A stretch of 64,000 bases of DNA, taken from assembly GCF_000027225.1 (NCBI RefSeq), contig NC_013892.1:868001-932000 (forward strand), in the 5' to 3' direction. Within the stretch, counting starts at the first letter, position 1. Each line of letters opens with the position of its first letter. A program made the translations under genes and the position numbers. Of the stretch, positions 1 through 8,100 are shown piece after piece. The notes beneath the pieces are model-generated. The model was not told where the DNA came from. It saw only the letters and a program-made list of their open reading frames with translations, and did not search any database. This stretch comes from Xenorhabdus bovienii SS-2004 (GTDB lineage Bacteria > Pseudomonadota > Gammaproteobacteria > Enterobacterales > Enterobacteriaceae).

Positions 1-1064
1 ACCATAGAGTGGCGGACGCCCTGTACATCGGTCAGAGCATCACCGAGATACATCAGGCCGCCACATTCCGCATATATGGCAATGCCTTGTCGCTGCGCCT
101 GACGCAATGCCTCATGCATCGCGTGATTGGCCGCCAGTGACTGGGCATACATTTCAGGATATCCCCCGCCCAGATAGATCATCTGACACTCCGGCAACTG
201 GCTATCGTGCAACGGGCTGAAACGTTTGATGACCACACCCGCGTGTTCCAGCAACAGCAGGTTATCGGAATAATAAAAATGAAAGGCTTCATCTTCCGCC
301 AGTGCCAGCGTCAACCCCTGACCAATCGCCGGATCGACAAGGGAAGTGATATCGCCTTGCGGTAATGCCGGTAATGGAGTCAGCGCCAGCAGCGTGTCCA
401 GATCGACCGTCGTTTCTATCTGGTGCGCCAGATGCTGCCACTGTTCATCATATTGACTATTTCGCTCTTGGGCCGGGATCAGCCCAAGATGACGGGAAGG
501 CAGTGCAATATCCGGCATGACGGGAATATGCCCCAAGACGGGAAGCCCGCAATAGTCTTCAATCGCCTGTTTCAACAACTGAAAATGGCTATCATGGTTC
601 ACCCGGTTGATCAGCACAGCCGCAATATTGACGGAAGGATCAAAGTGCTGAAATCCCATCACTGTGGCAGCAATGGATGTAGATACCGCCTTGCCATCCA
701 CCACTAAAATCACCGGACAGCCAAGCTGCTTTGCCAACGCCGCGCTACTGCAATAATCAGGGTCTGCACCATAGCCATCATATAGCCCCATGACGCCTTC
801 AATAACAGCAACATCCTTATCGGCTACAGCCTGATTAAACAGGCCATTCAGAATAGGGACAGGCAGCATAAAAGCATCCAGATTGCGGGAGGCTACCCCC
901 GTCACCGCACGATGCCAGCCACCATCCAGATAATCAGGCCCCGCCTTGAATGGCTGAACCCGTAACTGGCGGCACATTAGTGCTCGCATAATCCCCAGTG
1001 TGACGGTGGTTTTGCCACATCCGCTGCCTGTACCTGCAATGACAAAAGCATATTTCTGCCGCAT
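1..1064 (-). CDS. cbiA: Cobyrinate a,c-diamide synthase (partial, C-terminal end outside window)
   Basis: Translating the minus strand from ATG 1062-1064 gives a continuous reading frame to the window edge (354 codons). CbiA amidates the a and c side chains of (hydrogeno)cobyrinate with glutamine and ATP in cobalamin synthesis, in the cytoplasm. The N-terminal P-loop GTGSGCGKTT is at residues 11-20, followed by FKAGPDYLD. The glutaminase triad domain is entered near the edge, with the nucleophile Cys334 in AECGGLMYLG. A GGGGAAA ribosome site precedes the start. The family is about 450-460 residues, so roughly 100 residues lie outside. It is divergent from cobA across an 800-bp AT-rich spacer. 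Family call is firm; CobB versus CbiA naming depends on the pathway branch. Confidence 0.93.
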   Translation of the reverse strand, partial: MRQKYAFVIAGTGSGCGKTTVTLGIMRALMCRQLRVQPFKAGPDYLDGGWHRAVTGVASRNLDAFMLPVPILNGLFNQAVADKDVAVIEGVMGLYDGYGADPDYCSSAALAKQLGCPVILVVDGKAVSTSIAATVMGFQHFDPSVNIAAVLINRVNHDSHFQLLKQAIEDYCGLPVLGHIPVMPDIALPSRHLGLIPAQERNSQYDEQWQHLAHQIETTVDLDTLLALTPLPALPQGDITSLVDPAIGQGLTLALAEDEAFHFYYSDNLLLLEHAGVVIKRFSPLHDSQLPECQMIYLGGGYPEMYAQSLAANHAMHEALRQAQRQGIAIYAECGGLMYLGDALTDVQGVRHSM

Positions 1065-1863
1065 AGGATTTCCCCAGACTATTTACTTCAAACTATTTAC
1101 CCTGACCATTTAGCTAAAACTATTACCTGCTATTAAAACTGGAATATCCGATCTCTCTCATTGATATTTATCAAATAAAACAGATTCAACCTATTTTAAA
1201 TAATAAAACACACGCATAACCTTAATAATATAATAATAAGTTTATTTCATTATTATATTAATAAAATACCCCATAGAGTCTTAAAACAACCGTTTATTAA
1301 TCACACAAAGAATACATTAACATTATCATTATCATTACAAACCAGAGTTTTATATTAAAATAACGAAGCGTTATTAATCACCTTTTAAAATAAATAGTTC
1401 CACTATTTATAAATACACACATGATTAATTTTGTGATCTTGTTCATATTTATTGAATTTTAAACACTATTTTTATTCATGGGTAAATAAAAATAATTATA
1501 GAAAAAACAAATATATCTACATTAAAATAAACATAACACATTGAATAATATTTTCTTTTTATATTAAAACAATAAGGCAAACCAAAATACAGATCATTAA
1601 TATGACCAAAAAACCTTCATACAAATAAATATTTTCAGATGATTATTATATGAATCAAAAGAATCCATTATTTTTAAATAAATGAATATTGACCTAAATC
1701 AAATCCATTTCATTCACACTTACGTAATAATACGTTAAATTAAAAACCAGATTGAATTAATGTTAAATAACGAGAAAAATACAATCCGGTTATTAAGTAT
1801 CATTCATACCACCCGCGTTCCCTATACACTTCTATATAAGAAGGAAAATATAAAGGGAGTTCT
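1065..1863. other. Long AT-rich spacer between divergent cbiA and cobA
   Basis: About 800 bases without a credible reading frame on either strand, strikingly A+T rich, with many ATTTA/TTATTA runs. It must hold the promoters of cbiA and of cobA-cobD-pduX. I looked for the conserved cobalamin-riboswitch B12 box and did not recognise one. Nothing else can be supported apart from a Fur-like repeat at 1315-1337. Confidence 0.6.
1315..1337. promoter_or_regulatory. Fur-box-like ATTATC repeat
   Basis: The tract reads CATTAACATTATCATTATCATTA; its complement is a run of TAATGATAATGATAATG, close to the GATAAT hexamer array bound by Fur. It lies in the cbiA/cobA spacer, 250 bp from cbiA and 530 bp from cobA. 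In a region this AT-rich it may be chance, so it is only a candidate. Confidence 0.25.
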
Positions 1864-2664
1864 ATGAATAAAGGCAAAGTATGGCTAATCGGAGCAGGCC
1901 CGGGCGAAGCAGCGTTAATTACTGTTAAAGGGCTGCATTACATTCAATCTGCGGATGTTATTGTGCATGATCGTCTCGTCAATCCTGAGCTGATTGCACA
2001 GGCACCAGAACACTGCGACATCATTAACGTTGGCAAAGAACGCAATCACCACCCGATCCCGCAAGAAGAAATTAACCAGATTCTGGTTAAACACGCACTG
2101 GACGGGAAACAAATCGTGCGCCTGAAAGGCGGTGATCCCTATGTATTCGGACGCGGGGGCGAAGAGGCAGAAACGCTGGCACAACAGGGTATCGAATTTG
2201 AAATTATTCCGGGTATCAGTTCCGCCATTGGCGGGCTGGCTTATGCCGGTATTCCCGTTACCCACCGCGATTATGCATCCGGCTTCCATGTGGTGACCGG
2301 CCACCTTTCCCTAGGTAAGGAGCCACAGAACTGGCGCGCATTGGCGCAATTGGATGGCACGCTGATTATTCTGATGGGCATGAGCCGTCTGGCCGAAATC
2401 TGCCAGCAATTGATACAATTCGGCAAACCTCCCGCTACGCCCGCAGCGGTAATTATGTATGCCAGCCAGCCCAGACAGGAGATGACCATCGCTACACTGG
2501 CAACGCTGACCACAGAAGTTGAACATCACCAACTACATGCGCCCGCATTAATTGTGATTGGCAATGTCGTCCGGTTAACTGAGATACTCGCCTTTACCTC
2601 CACCCCCATTGCGCTCAGTTCAACCGCAGTCATGATGAATCCTCTCACCCGGCTGGTGACATAA
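1864..2664 (+). CDS. cobA: Uroporphyrinogen-III C-methyltransferase (SUMT)
   Basis: Methylates uroporphyrinogen III at C-2 and C-7 with S-adenosylmethionine to give precorrin-2, the committed step towards corrinoids (and siroheme). The 266-residue protein is a single-domain SUMT, lacking the CysG oxidase/ferrochelatase domain. Seen motifs: GAGPGE (10-15), GGDPYVFGRGG (89-99), PGISSA (116-121), PVTHRDYA (131-138) and a late LMGMSRL. AAAGGGAG lies 7 bases before the ATG. The stop TAA overlaps the cobD start (TAATG), so the genes are translationally coupled. First gene of cobA-cobD-pduX. The symbol cobA here means the methyltransferase, not the adenosyltransferase of Salmonella. Confidence 0.93.
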   Translation: MNKGKVWLIGAGPGEAALITVKGLHYIQSADVIVHDRLVNPELIAQAPEHCDIINVGKERNHHPIPQEEINQILVKHALDGKQIVRLKGGDPYVFGRGGEEAETLAQQGIEFEIIPGISSAIGGLAYAGIPVTHRDYASGFHVVTGHLSLGKEPQNWRALAQLDGTLIILMGMSRLAEICQQLIQFGKPPATPAAVIMYASQPRQEMTIATLATLTTEVEHHQLHAPALIVIGNVVRLTEILAFTSTPIALSSTAVMMNPLTRLVT

Positions 2665-3737
2665 TGAGTGAACACGGCGGCAATATCATCGAAGTTGCCC
2701 AACAGTTCGGCATTCCGGCCAACGAACTCATCGATTTAAGCGCCAATATCAACCCGCTGGGTGCCCCGGAACGGGTGAAGACGCTGATTAAAGATAACCT
2801 TGCCTGCATCGAAAAATATCCCGACGTAGAATATCGCCATTTGCATCAGGTACTGGCTGACGCCCATCAGTGCGATACCGCTTCGGTAATAGCAGGCAAT
2901 GGTGCAACAGAACTGATCTACGCCGTTGTCCGTTACCTCAACCCGAAACGCGCCCTGCTCCTCACCCCCGGATTTGCCGAATACCGCCGAGCTTTGCAGC
3001 ACGTTGGGGCTGAGATCATCGCGTATCCATTAACAGAAGACGCAGGATTTCAACCCGATCTACGCCTGCTGGATACACTGACAATTCTTCAACCCGATTG
3101 TGTCTTTATAGCTACGCCCAATAACCCAACCGGTTTAATGCCAGACAGCCGGTTTCTGCAATCGCTGGGGCAACATTGTGAAGAGCACCGCATAGCGCTG
3201 ATTGTTGATGAAGCCTTTATTGATTTTCTGCCCGATAACCGAGGCCTGATCCCGCACATTGCCGCCACCCGCCACCTTTATGTGCTGCGTTCACTGACAA
3301 AATTCTTCGCCATTCCGGGGTTGCGGCTAGGCTATCTGGTCAGCGGGGATTGCGCAGGGGTGGCGTGGATGAAAAACCGGCGTGAACCGTGGTCTATTAA
3401 TGCCCTTGCGGCGCAGGTGGGTGAAGTCTTGTTGGATGATCAGGCTTATATTACCGCCACCCATCAATGGCTAAAATCACAACAACATTATCTATGGACG
3501 TACCTTTCCTCCTGCCCTGAACTCACCGTCTGGCCGCCTTCCGCGAATTTCCTGTTCTTTCGCTGCCATCAGCCCAATCTTGATCTATGGCACACTCTGC
3601 TTGAGCACCGACTGCTGATCCGCCATTGCAAAAACTATGTTGGCTTGGACGAGAGTTACTATCGAATCGCCGTACGCAGCGAATGGGAAAACCGACGCCT
3701 GACCGCCGCCATACAGCACGTTTTCGCACATGGCTGA
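2664..3737 (+). CDS. cobD: L-threonine-O-3-phosphate decarboxylase
   Basis: PLP enzyme that decarboxylates L-threonine O-3-phosphate to (R)-1-amino-2-propanol phosphate, the linker between corrin ring and nucleotide loop of cobalamin. The 357 residues match the family length (about 360). Class-I aminotransferase fold signs: GNGATELIYAVVRYL near 78, TPNNPTG near 151, VDEAFIDF near 182, and the Schiff-base lysine in SLTKFF at residue 213. It resembles HisC, but the cob context and the overlap with pduX, which makes its substrate, settle the assignment. Starts on the last base of the cobA stop. Confidence 0.92.
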   Translation: MSEHGGNIIEVAQQFGIPANELIDLSANINPLGAPERVKTLIKDNLACIEKYPDVEYRHLHQVLADAHQCDTASVIAGNGATELIYAVVRYLNPKRALLLTPGFAEYRRALQHVGAEIIAYPLTEDAGFQPDLRLLDTLTILQPDCVFIATPNNPTGLMPDSRFLQSLGQHCEEHRIALIVDEAFIDFLPDNRGLIPHIAATRHLYVLRSLTKFFAIPGLRLGYLVSGDCAGVAWMKNRREPWSINALAAQVGEVLLDDQAYITATHQWLKSQQHYLWTYLSSCPELTVWPPSANFLFFRCHQPNLDLWHTLLEHRLLIRHCKNYVGLDESYYRIAVRSEWENRRLTAAIQHVFAHG

Positions 3738-4590
3738 AGCCTGCTGCCCGGCTTCCTGTGGAGAACTGCTGCAAGGATGGCTATTCGGCGGAGAGAAACT
3801 GATCTCCTGTCCCATTAATTGGTTCAGTTGTGTCGCGGTCAGCGAGGGCCATGCCTCTGCTGATGAACGGCCACGTATGCGCCAGATGGTGGAATTGCTG
3901 CTGGAACACTGGAATGAACCTGCTGAATTATCGGCCTGCCTGCGCATTGAATACCAATCGACCATTCCGGTTGCCAAAGGCATGGCCAGCAGCACCGCAG
4001 ATATTGCCGCCACCGCACACGCCACGGCCAAATTACTGGGTAAATCGCTGAACAGCACCACCCTCGCGCAACTCTGTGTCAAGCTCGAACCGACTGACAG
4101 CACGGTATTTGAATCATTAACGTTGTTCGATCACCTGACCGCTCAAACTCAGATCCCCTTCGCATGGCAGCCGGATATCGATATTTTGCTGTTGGAAAGT
4201 CGGCAAACTATTTTGACGGAAGAGCACCATCGGCGGGATCGCCGTCAACTCTTGCTGGAAAGTGCGCCGCTGCTCCAACAGGCATGGCAGCAGTTTCGCA
4301 TCGCAAATAAACATCATGACAACTCTCGTCTAGGGGAAGCCTGCACCCTGAGCGCCATCGCGAATCAGCCGATACTGCCTAAGCCCCGGTTTTATCAATT
4401 ATTGGATTTAGTCGAACAAAGTGGAATTTACGGCCTGAATGTCGCCCATAGCGGCAGTATCGTCGGCCTGCTATGCAACAGCCATCAGCACGATATGGAT
4501 GACCTGTTCTGGCAGTTAGGTCAGAAACCCATTTCTGACTACTACCCACAGATACACCCTGTCAAAATGATTGCGGGTGGAGTGCGTTAA
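3730..4590 (+). CDS. pduX: L-threonine kinase (GHMP family)
   Basis: Phosphorylates L-threonine to L-threonine O-3-phosphate, feeding CobD. The 286-residue protein has the PduX N terminus CPASCGELLQG (6-16) and the GHMP ATP-binding loop GMASSTADIA (84-93). The start ATG overlaps the end of cobD by 8 bases, so kinase and decarboxylase are coupled. In Salmonella pduX is in the pdu operon; here it sits directly with cobD. No downstream partner follows; the next gene begins 129 bp later with its own context. Confidence 0.9.
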   Translation: MAEACCPASCGELLQGWLFGGEKLISCPINWFSCVAVSEGHASADERPRMRQMVELLLEHWNEPAELSACLRIEYQSTIPVAKGMASSTADIAATAHATAKLLGKSLNSTTLAQLCVKLEPTDSTVFESLTLFDHLTAQTQIPFAWQPDIDILLLESRQTILTEEHHRRDRRQLLLESAPLLQQAWQQFRIANKHHDNSRLGEACTLSAIANQPILPKPRFYQLLDLVEQSGIYGLNVAHSGSIVGLLCNSHQHDMDDLFWQLGQKPISDYYPQIHPVKMIAGGVR

Positions 4591-4719
4591 CAGGAATAGT
4601 TTGCCAGAGGACGACTCATTGCGATCAACATTCCATAAATCGAAAGTCATTTTGCCCTGAATATTGTTTCGCATTATGCTTATGTTAAATAATATTATTT
4701 GAACAACCCGTCATACATT

Positions 4720-5073
4720 ATGGAAAATATACATCTCGAACCTGCCACCTTTGACGCCTTTATGTCGCTCGATATCCGTGTAGGCAAAATCATCAAAGCA
4801 GAAAAAAACGAAAAAGCCATTAAGCCAGCCTATAAACTTTATATCGATTTTGGCAGTGATATCGGTGAAAAACAGAGCTCCGCCCAGATATGCCAAAACT
4901 ACACAGAAGAACAATTAATCGGCAAACAAGTGTTGGCAGTTGTCAACTTTCCACCAAGAAGAGTGGCAGGCTTTAAGTCAGAAGTCCTCGTTCTGGCCGC
5001 CGTCTGTGACGATCAAGGCACCGTACTGCTCCAGCCAGAACGAGACGTGACTCTGGGAACCCGGATACTGTAA
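4720..5073 (+). CDS. csaA: CsaA-type tRNA-binding / secretion chaperone protein
   Basis: Small protein of 117 residues with the EMAP/MetRS C-terminal OB fold. Seen: FDAFMSLDIRVGKIIKAE at the N terminus, DFGSDIGEKQSSAQI in the middle, then VVNFPPRRVAGFKSEVLVL, all typical of CsaA. Family members bind tRNA-like ligands and, in Bacillus, assist protein export; the role here is inferred. A TTG seven codons upstream (4699) is also in frame, but the ATG at 4720 gives the usual family length. Neither has a strong ribosome site. It is followed directly by a VOC-gene fragment in the same frame. Confidence 0.88.
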   Translation: MENIHLEPATFDAFMSLDIRVGKIIKAEKNEKAIKPAYKLYIDFGSDIGEKQSSAQICQNYTEEQLIGKQVLAVVNFPPRRVAGFKSEVLVLAAVCDDQGTVLLQPERDVTLGTRIL

Positions 5074-5271
5074 TTTATTGGTAATCAGTGTGGTGGACGA
5101 GTATTCCTTTTCCTGCAAACTGACGACTTTTGGCGTGATTACCACAAAATGAAAGAAAACGGCGTTCATTTCTGTGAAGAACCCCGTCAGGAGGAATATG
5201 GTGTGGTGGTGGTATTTGAGGATATTTACGGAAACCGGTGGGATTTGTATCAGAATGCAGTTTTACAGTAG
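5074..5271 (+). pseudogene. C-terminal fragment of a VOC (glyoxalase/bleomycin-resistance) protein
   Basis: From the csaA stop the same frame stays open for 65 codons to TAG 5269-5271. It reads GRVFLFLQTDDFWRDYHKM, then GVHFCEEPRQEEYG, then VVFEDIYGNRWDLYQ, which is the C-terminal beta-alpha-beta-beta half of a VOC domain with its usual (F/E)DxxGNxWDL ending. There is no start codon or N-terminal half, so it is a remnant, probably left by a deletion that joined it to the end of csaA. Read-through of the csaA stop would produce a fusion, but nothing suggests this occurs. Confidence 0.75.
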
Positions 5272-5364
5272 GTAGCCATATTATTATCAACAGATTTAGC
5301 CCAATCAAATTGGGCTAAATCTGAGATAAATTGAACAGCAGCTAAGGGAAGGATAAAAGGTAAA

Positions 5365-6201
5365 GTGAAAAAATACTTATCCTCTATCATTTTAATGATG
5401 GCGTTATTCACCAACGGATTTCTTTATGCAAGTGAGGTGAGTTTAGAAACTTTGCGTTTTGCGGCAATTGGCGGTGATGCTAAATCACAAACTGATCTTG
5501 GAGTCATGTATTTCCACGGCCAAGGAGTGAAACAGGATTATCAACTAGCGAAGAGTTGGTTTGAAAAAGCGGCCCAACAGAATTCGGCGGAAGCGGAAAA
5601 TTACCTTGGCGTAATGTATATGACAGGAAAAGGCACGCCTGAAAACATACAGACAGCCATCGAATGGTTTGAAAAATCGGCCAACCAAAATTTTGCTAAG
5701 GCTCAAAATAATCTCGGGCTTATCTATTTTTACAATAATGAGAATGATAACCAAAATCTAAACAAAGCCAGAGATTGGTTTGAAAAAGCAGCCCAGCAAA
5801 ATATTGCAATATCACAGTACCAGCTTGGAATGATTTATCTTCACGGGCGCGGTGTAGAGCAAAGTATCAAGATTGCCAGAGAATGGTTTGAGAAAGCTGC
5901 GGCACAAGATCTACCTGAAGCCCAGTACAAACTCGGTGTGATATATTATGGGGGAAATTCCGGAGTGCTGCGCGATTACCAGATAGCCTGGCAATTGTTT
6001 GAAAATGCCTCCCGACAAAATCACGGAGAGTCACAGTTTCATCTCGCCATGATGTATCTTCTTGGTCAAGGGGTGACCAAAGACTTTAAGCGTGGCAGAG
6101 ATATGTTTGGGCTTGCATGTAAGAATGGAGACATAGAGGCTTGCTTGTGGTTTAAGGAGCTAACTGAGAATAATGAGGCAATTAAAGAATTCTCAAAGTA
6201 A
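5365..6201 (+). CDS. Exported Sel1-repeat protein
   Basis: A 278-residue protein starting at GTG 5365, after AAGGGAAGG / AAAAGG. The N terminus KKYLSSIILMMALFTNGFLYAS is a Sec signal peptide. The rest is about six Sel1-like repeats of 36 residues, each with an LG.MY..G.GV core and an A..WFEKAA..N ending (near 40, 76, 112, 150, 186 and 225). SLR proteins form helical solenoids for protein-protein contacts and are often periplasmic. The partner and role are unknown. It stands alone, between the VOC fragment and IS debris. Confidence 0.85.
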   Translation: MKKYLSSIILMMALFTNGFLYASEVSLETLRFAAIGGDAKSQTDLGVMYFHGQGVKQDYQLAKSWFEKAAQQNSAEAENYLGVMYMTGKGTPENIQTAIEWFEKSANQNFAKAQNNLGLIYFYNNENDNQNLNKARDWFEKAAQQNIAISQYQLGMIYLHGRGVEQSIKIAREWFEKAAAQDLPEAQYKLGVIYYGGNSGVLRDYQIAWQLFENASRQNHGESQFHLAMMYLLGQGVTKDFKRGRDMFGLACKNGDIEACLWFKELTENNEAIKEFSK

Positions 6202-6300
6202 AAAGAAATGGAGACGTTTGTTTACCTTGCAAGGGGAGCCTGTATACCATTTTGTGTAAATACCTTTTCTTAGTAATGACCGTCAAGGCGATCACCGAAC

Positions 6301-6453
6301 TCAATCATAAAACGACTCATCGCCATTCGCCAGTCTTGAAGTGGCATCGTCCATTAAAGGTAATCCTGCCGCAATATGCTGCTGCCAATAGTCCGCATGT
6401 TCAGGGTTATTGGCGTTTTTTAAACGCTGCTCCAGCAAATATTGCGGGAAGTC
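6301..6453 (-). pseudogene. Unidentified gene fragment next to the IS1 remnant
   Basis: On the minus strand a frame of about 50 codons reads DFPQYLLEQRLKNANN, then HADYWQQHIAAGLPLMDD, ending at TGA 6303-6301. A neighbouring frame continues it as DWRMAMSRFMIEFGDRLDGHY before a stop, so the original probably suffered a frameshift. It has protein-like composition but I do not recognise the family. It abuts the 5' side of the decayed IS1-like insA, which may have truncated it. Confidence 0.4.
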
Positions 6454-6704
6454 GCTTCCGTCAGCGCCTGATTTTGCCAATATCGCAACGGGCGCTCACG
6501 TTCTGGTCATCAACGTTATCTCTGCCAATCCTGCCGTCATTTCTGGCAACTTGAGTTCACTTATGCTGCTTGTCGTCCCGGCACCCATAAGCAAATCGTC
6601 GATATGGCTATGAATGGGATGGATGCCGGGCGACAGCACGAGTGATGGGGATTGGCCTGAATACCGTGCTTCGTCATTTAAAAAACTCAAACCCAAATCG
6701 GTAA
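6451..6704 (+). pseudogene. Decayed IS1-family insA (older, different isoform)
   Basis: Plus-strand translation gives pieces of an InsA protein: VASVSA, stop, [20 protein letters not shown], then [12 protein letters not shown] in one frame and [20 protein letters not shown] in the next. This matches IS1 InsA (zinc-finger HTH) with an early stop and a frameshift. It is clearly different from the intact IS1 copies in this window, which lie in the opposite orientation. It is the 5' part of the element whose insB half is split by the newer insertion. Confidence 0.75.
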
Positions 6705-6743
6705 AGCCGCCCCGTTGGCTCTTTTATGCCGACGATAGGATAA

Positions 6744-7376
6744 GGTCATGTATTAAATGATTAGATTAGGTATTAAAAATAATGTTCACGTTCAATAAAG
6801 GTTCCTATCACTTTATCGTGCATTTCTTCCGATTTTGAATACCCAATGGTTTTTCTATTCAGCCTTTTGATTCGGGTACGATGCGTTAAATTCGTTCTCT
6901 CTATACGCTGAGTAAACGCCTTTCCAGTCAAGTGCTCTTCCTCGGGAAGTGGGTCATAAACAACATAGTCATCCGTGCAGTAAAACCGAATAGTAAAGGA
7001 AGATAAGAGGGTAAGCAGCTTGTCTAACGTTTTTCGACTGCGATCGCCAAAAACATGAGCCACTATTCGCTTCAGGCGGGGTTCCCAAGCATACCAAAGC
7101 CAGCGTTGGTTTTTCTTATTGCCGACAAACGACCATTGCTCGTCGATTTCACAGACAATCTGGATGCCACATTCCGCAAGGGGAAGTGTCGTTACGTTTC
7201 GGGGTCTGAGGTTTTTAATGTTTTCATGACGGTGGCGGTGGCGACTTTCAGGATCCGAGCGGTGTCACGAATTCCCCCGTTATTCATCGCGATATCGACA
7301 ATCTGTTCTTTAACGCCGGGTTTGCAGGCCTGATAGGTATACGCCAACTGAAAGACCTTACAGCAGCTATAACAGC
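6744..7376 (-). mobile_element. IS1 family element, partial copy (633 bp) of a tandem
   Basis: Starts with the terminal repeat GGTCATGTATTAAATG at 6744 and appears identical to the first 633 bases of the complete copy that follows. It breaks off inside insA (ATAACAGC) and joins directly to the left end of the next copy. The last 149 bases, which carry the insA start and its promoter side, are absent. The frame for InsB (6773-7213, minus) is whole but has no start region of its own. The 8-bp duplication TAGGATAA flanks the tandem as a whole (6736-6743 and 8159-8166). Confidence 0.9.
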
Positions 7377-7405
7377 GGTCATGTATTAAATGATTAGATT
7401 AGGTA

Positions 7406-7846
7406 TTAAAAATAATGTTCACGTTCAATAAAGGTTCCTATCACTTTATCGTGCATTTCTTCCGATTTTGAATACCCAATGGTTTTTCTATTCAGCCTTT
7501 TGATTCGGGTACGATGCGTTAAATTCGTTCTCTCTATACGCTGAGTAAACGCCTTTCCAGTCAAGTGCTCTTCCTCGGGAAGTGGGTCATAAACAACATA
7601 GTCATCCGTGCAGTAAAACCGAATAGTAAAGGAAGATAAGAGGGTAAGCAGCTTGTCTAACGTTTTTCGACTGCGATCGCCAAAAACATGAGCCACTATT
7701 CGCTTCAGGCGGGGTTCCCAAGCATACCAAAGCCAGCGTTGGTTTTTCTTATTGCCGACAAACGACCATTGCTCGTCGATTTCACAGACAATCTGGATGC
7801 CACATTCCGCAAGGGGAAGTGTCGTTACGTTTCGGGGTCTGAGGTT
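7406..7846 (-). CDS. insB: IS1 InsB' (catalytic part of the frameshift transposase InsAB')
   Basis: In the -1 frame relative to insA, open from the slip region to the stop at 7406. It reads CGIQIVCEIDEQWSFVGNKK, then RWLWYAWEPRLKRIVAHVFG, TDDYVVYDPLPEEE, and KSEEMHDKVIGTFIE, the order of acidic motifs expected for the IS1 DDE transposase. It has no good start of its own; fusion at AAA 7846-7848 gives about 231 residues, the size of IS1 InsAB'. Confidence 0.88.
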   Translation of the reverse strand, partial: NLRPRNVTTLPLAECGIQIVCEIDEQWSFVGNKKNQRWLWYAWEPRLKRIVAHVFGDRSRKTLDKLLTLLSSFTIRFYCTDDYVVYDPLPEEEHLTGKAFTQRIERTNLTHRTRIKRLNRKTIGYSKSEEMHDKVIGTFIEREHYF

Positions 7847-8100
7847 TTTAATGTTTTCATGACGGTGGCGGTGGCGACTTTCAGGATCCGAGCGGTGTCA
7901 CGAATTCCCCCGTTATTCATCGCGATATCGACAATCTGTTCTTTAACGCCGGGTTTGCAGGCCTGATAGGTATACGCCAACTGAAAGACCTTACAGCAGC
8001 TATAACAGCGATAACGAGGATGTCCGCCATTTCCTTTCCCATGTCCTTTGACCTGTTCTGATTTGTGGCAATAACGGCAATAGACATCAACTTTGGCCAT
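7825..8100 (-). CDS. insA: IS1 InsA
   Basis: 91-residue InsA: a four-cysteine zinc finger (CRYCHKSE near residue 8 and CYSCCK near 32) followed by the HTH segment GGIRDTARILKVATATVM. In IS1, InsA alone binds the terminal repeats and represses transposition; when ribosomes slip into the -1 frame it becomes the N terminus of the InsAB' transposase. The sequence TTAAAAACC near its end (7843-7851) is the likely slip site, a shorter A run than the classic A6C. Confidence 0.9.
   Translation of the reverse strand: MAKVDVYCRYCHKSEQVKGHGKGNGGHPRYRCYSCCKVFQLAYTYQACKPGVKEQIVDIAMNNGGIRDTARILKVATATVMKTLKTSDPET

Noticed and set aside
1065..1863. Cobalamin riboswitch
   Set aside because: No B12 box or the usual flanking stems could be recognised upstream of cbiA or cobA.
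7055..7333. 92-codon plus-strand frames in each IS1 copy (also 7688-7966 and 24446-24724)
   Set aside because: They are antisense to insA/insB', have no recognisable domain, and are repeated only because the IS is repeated.
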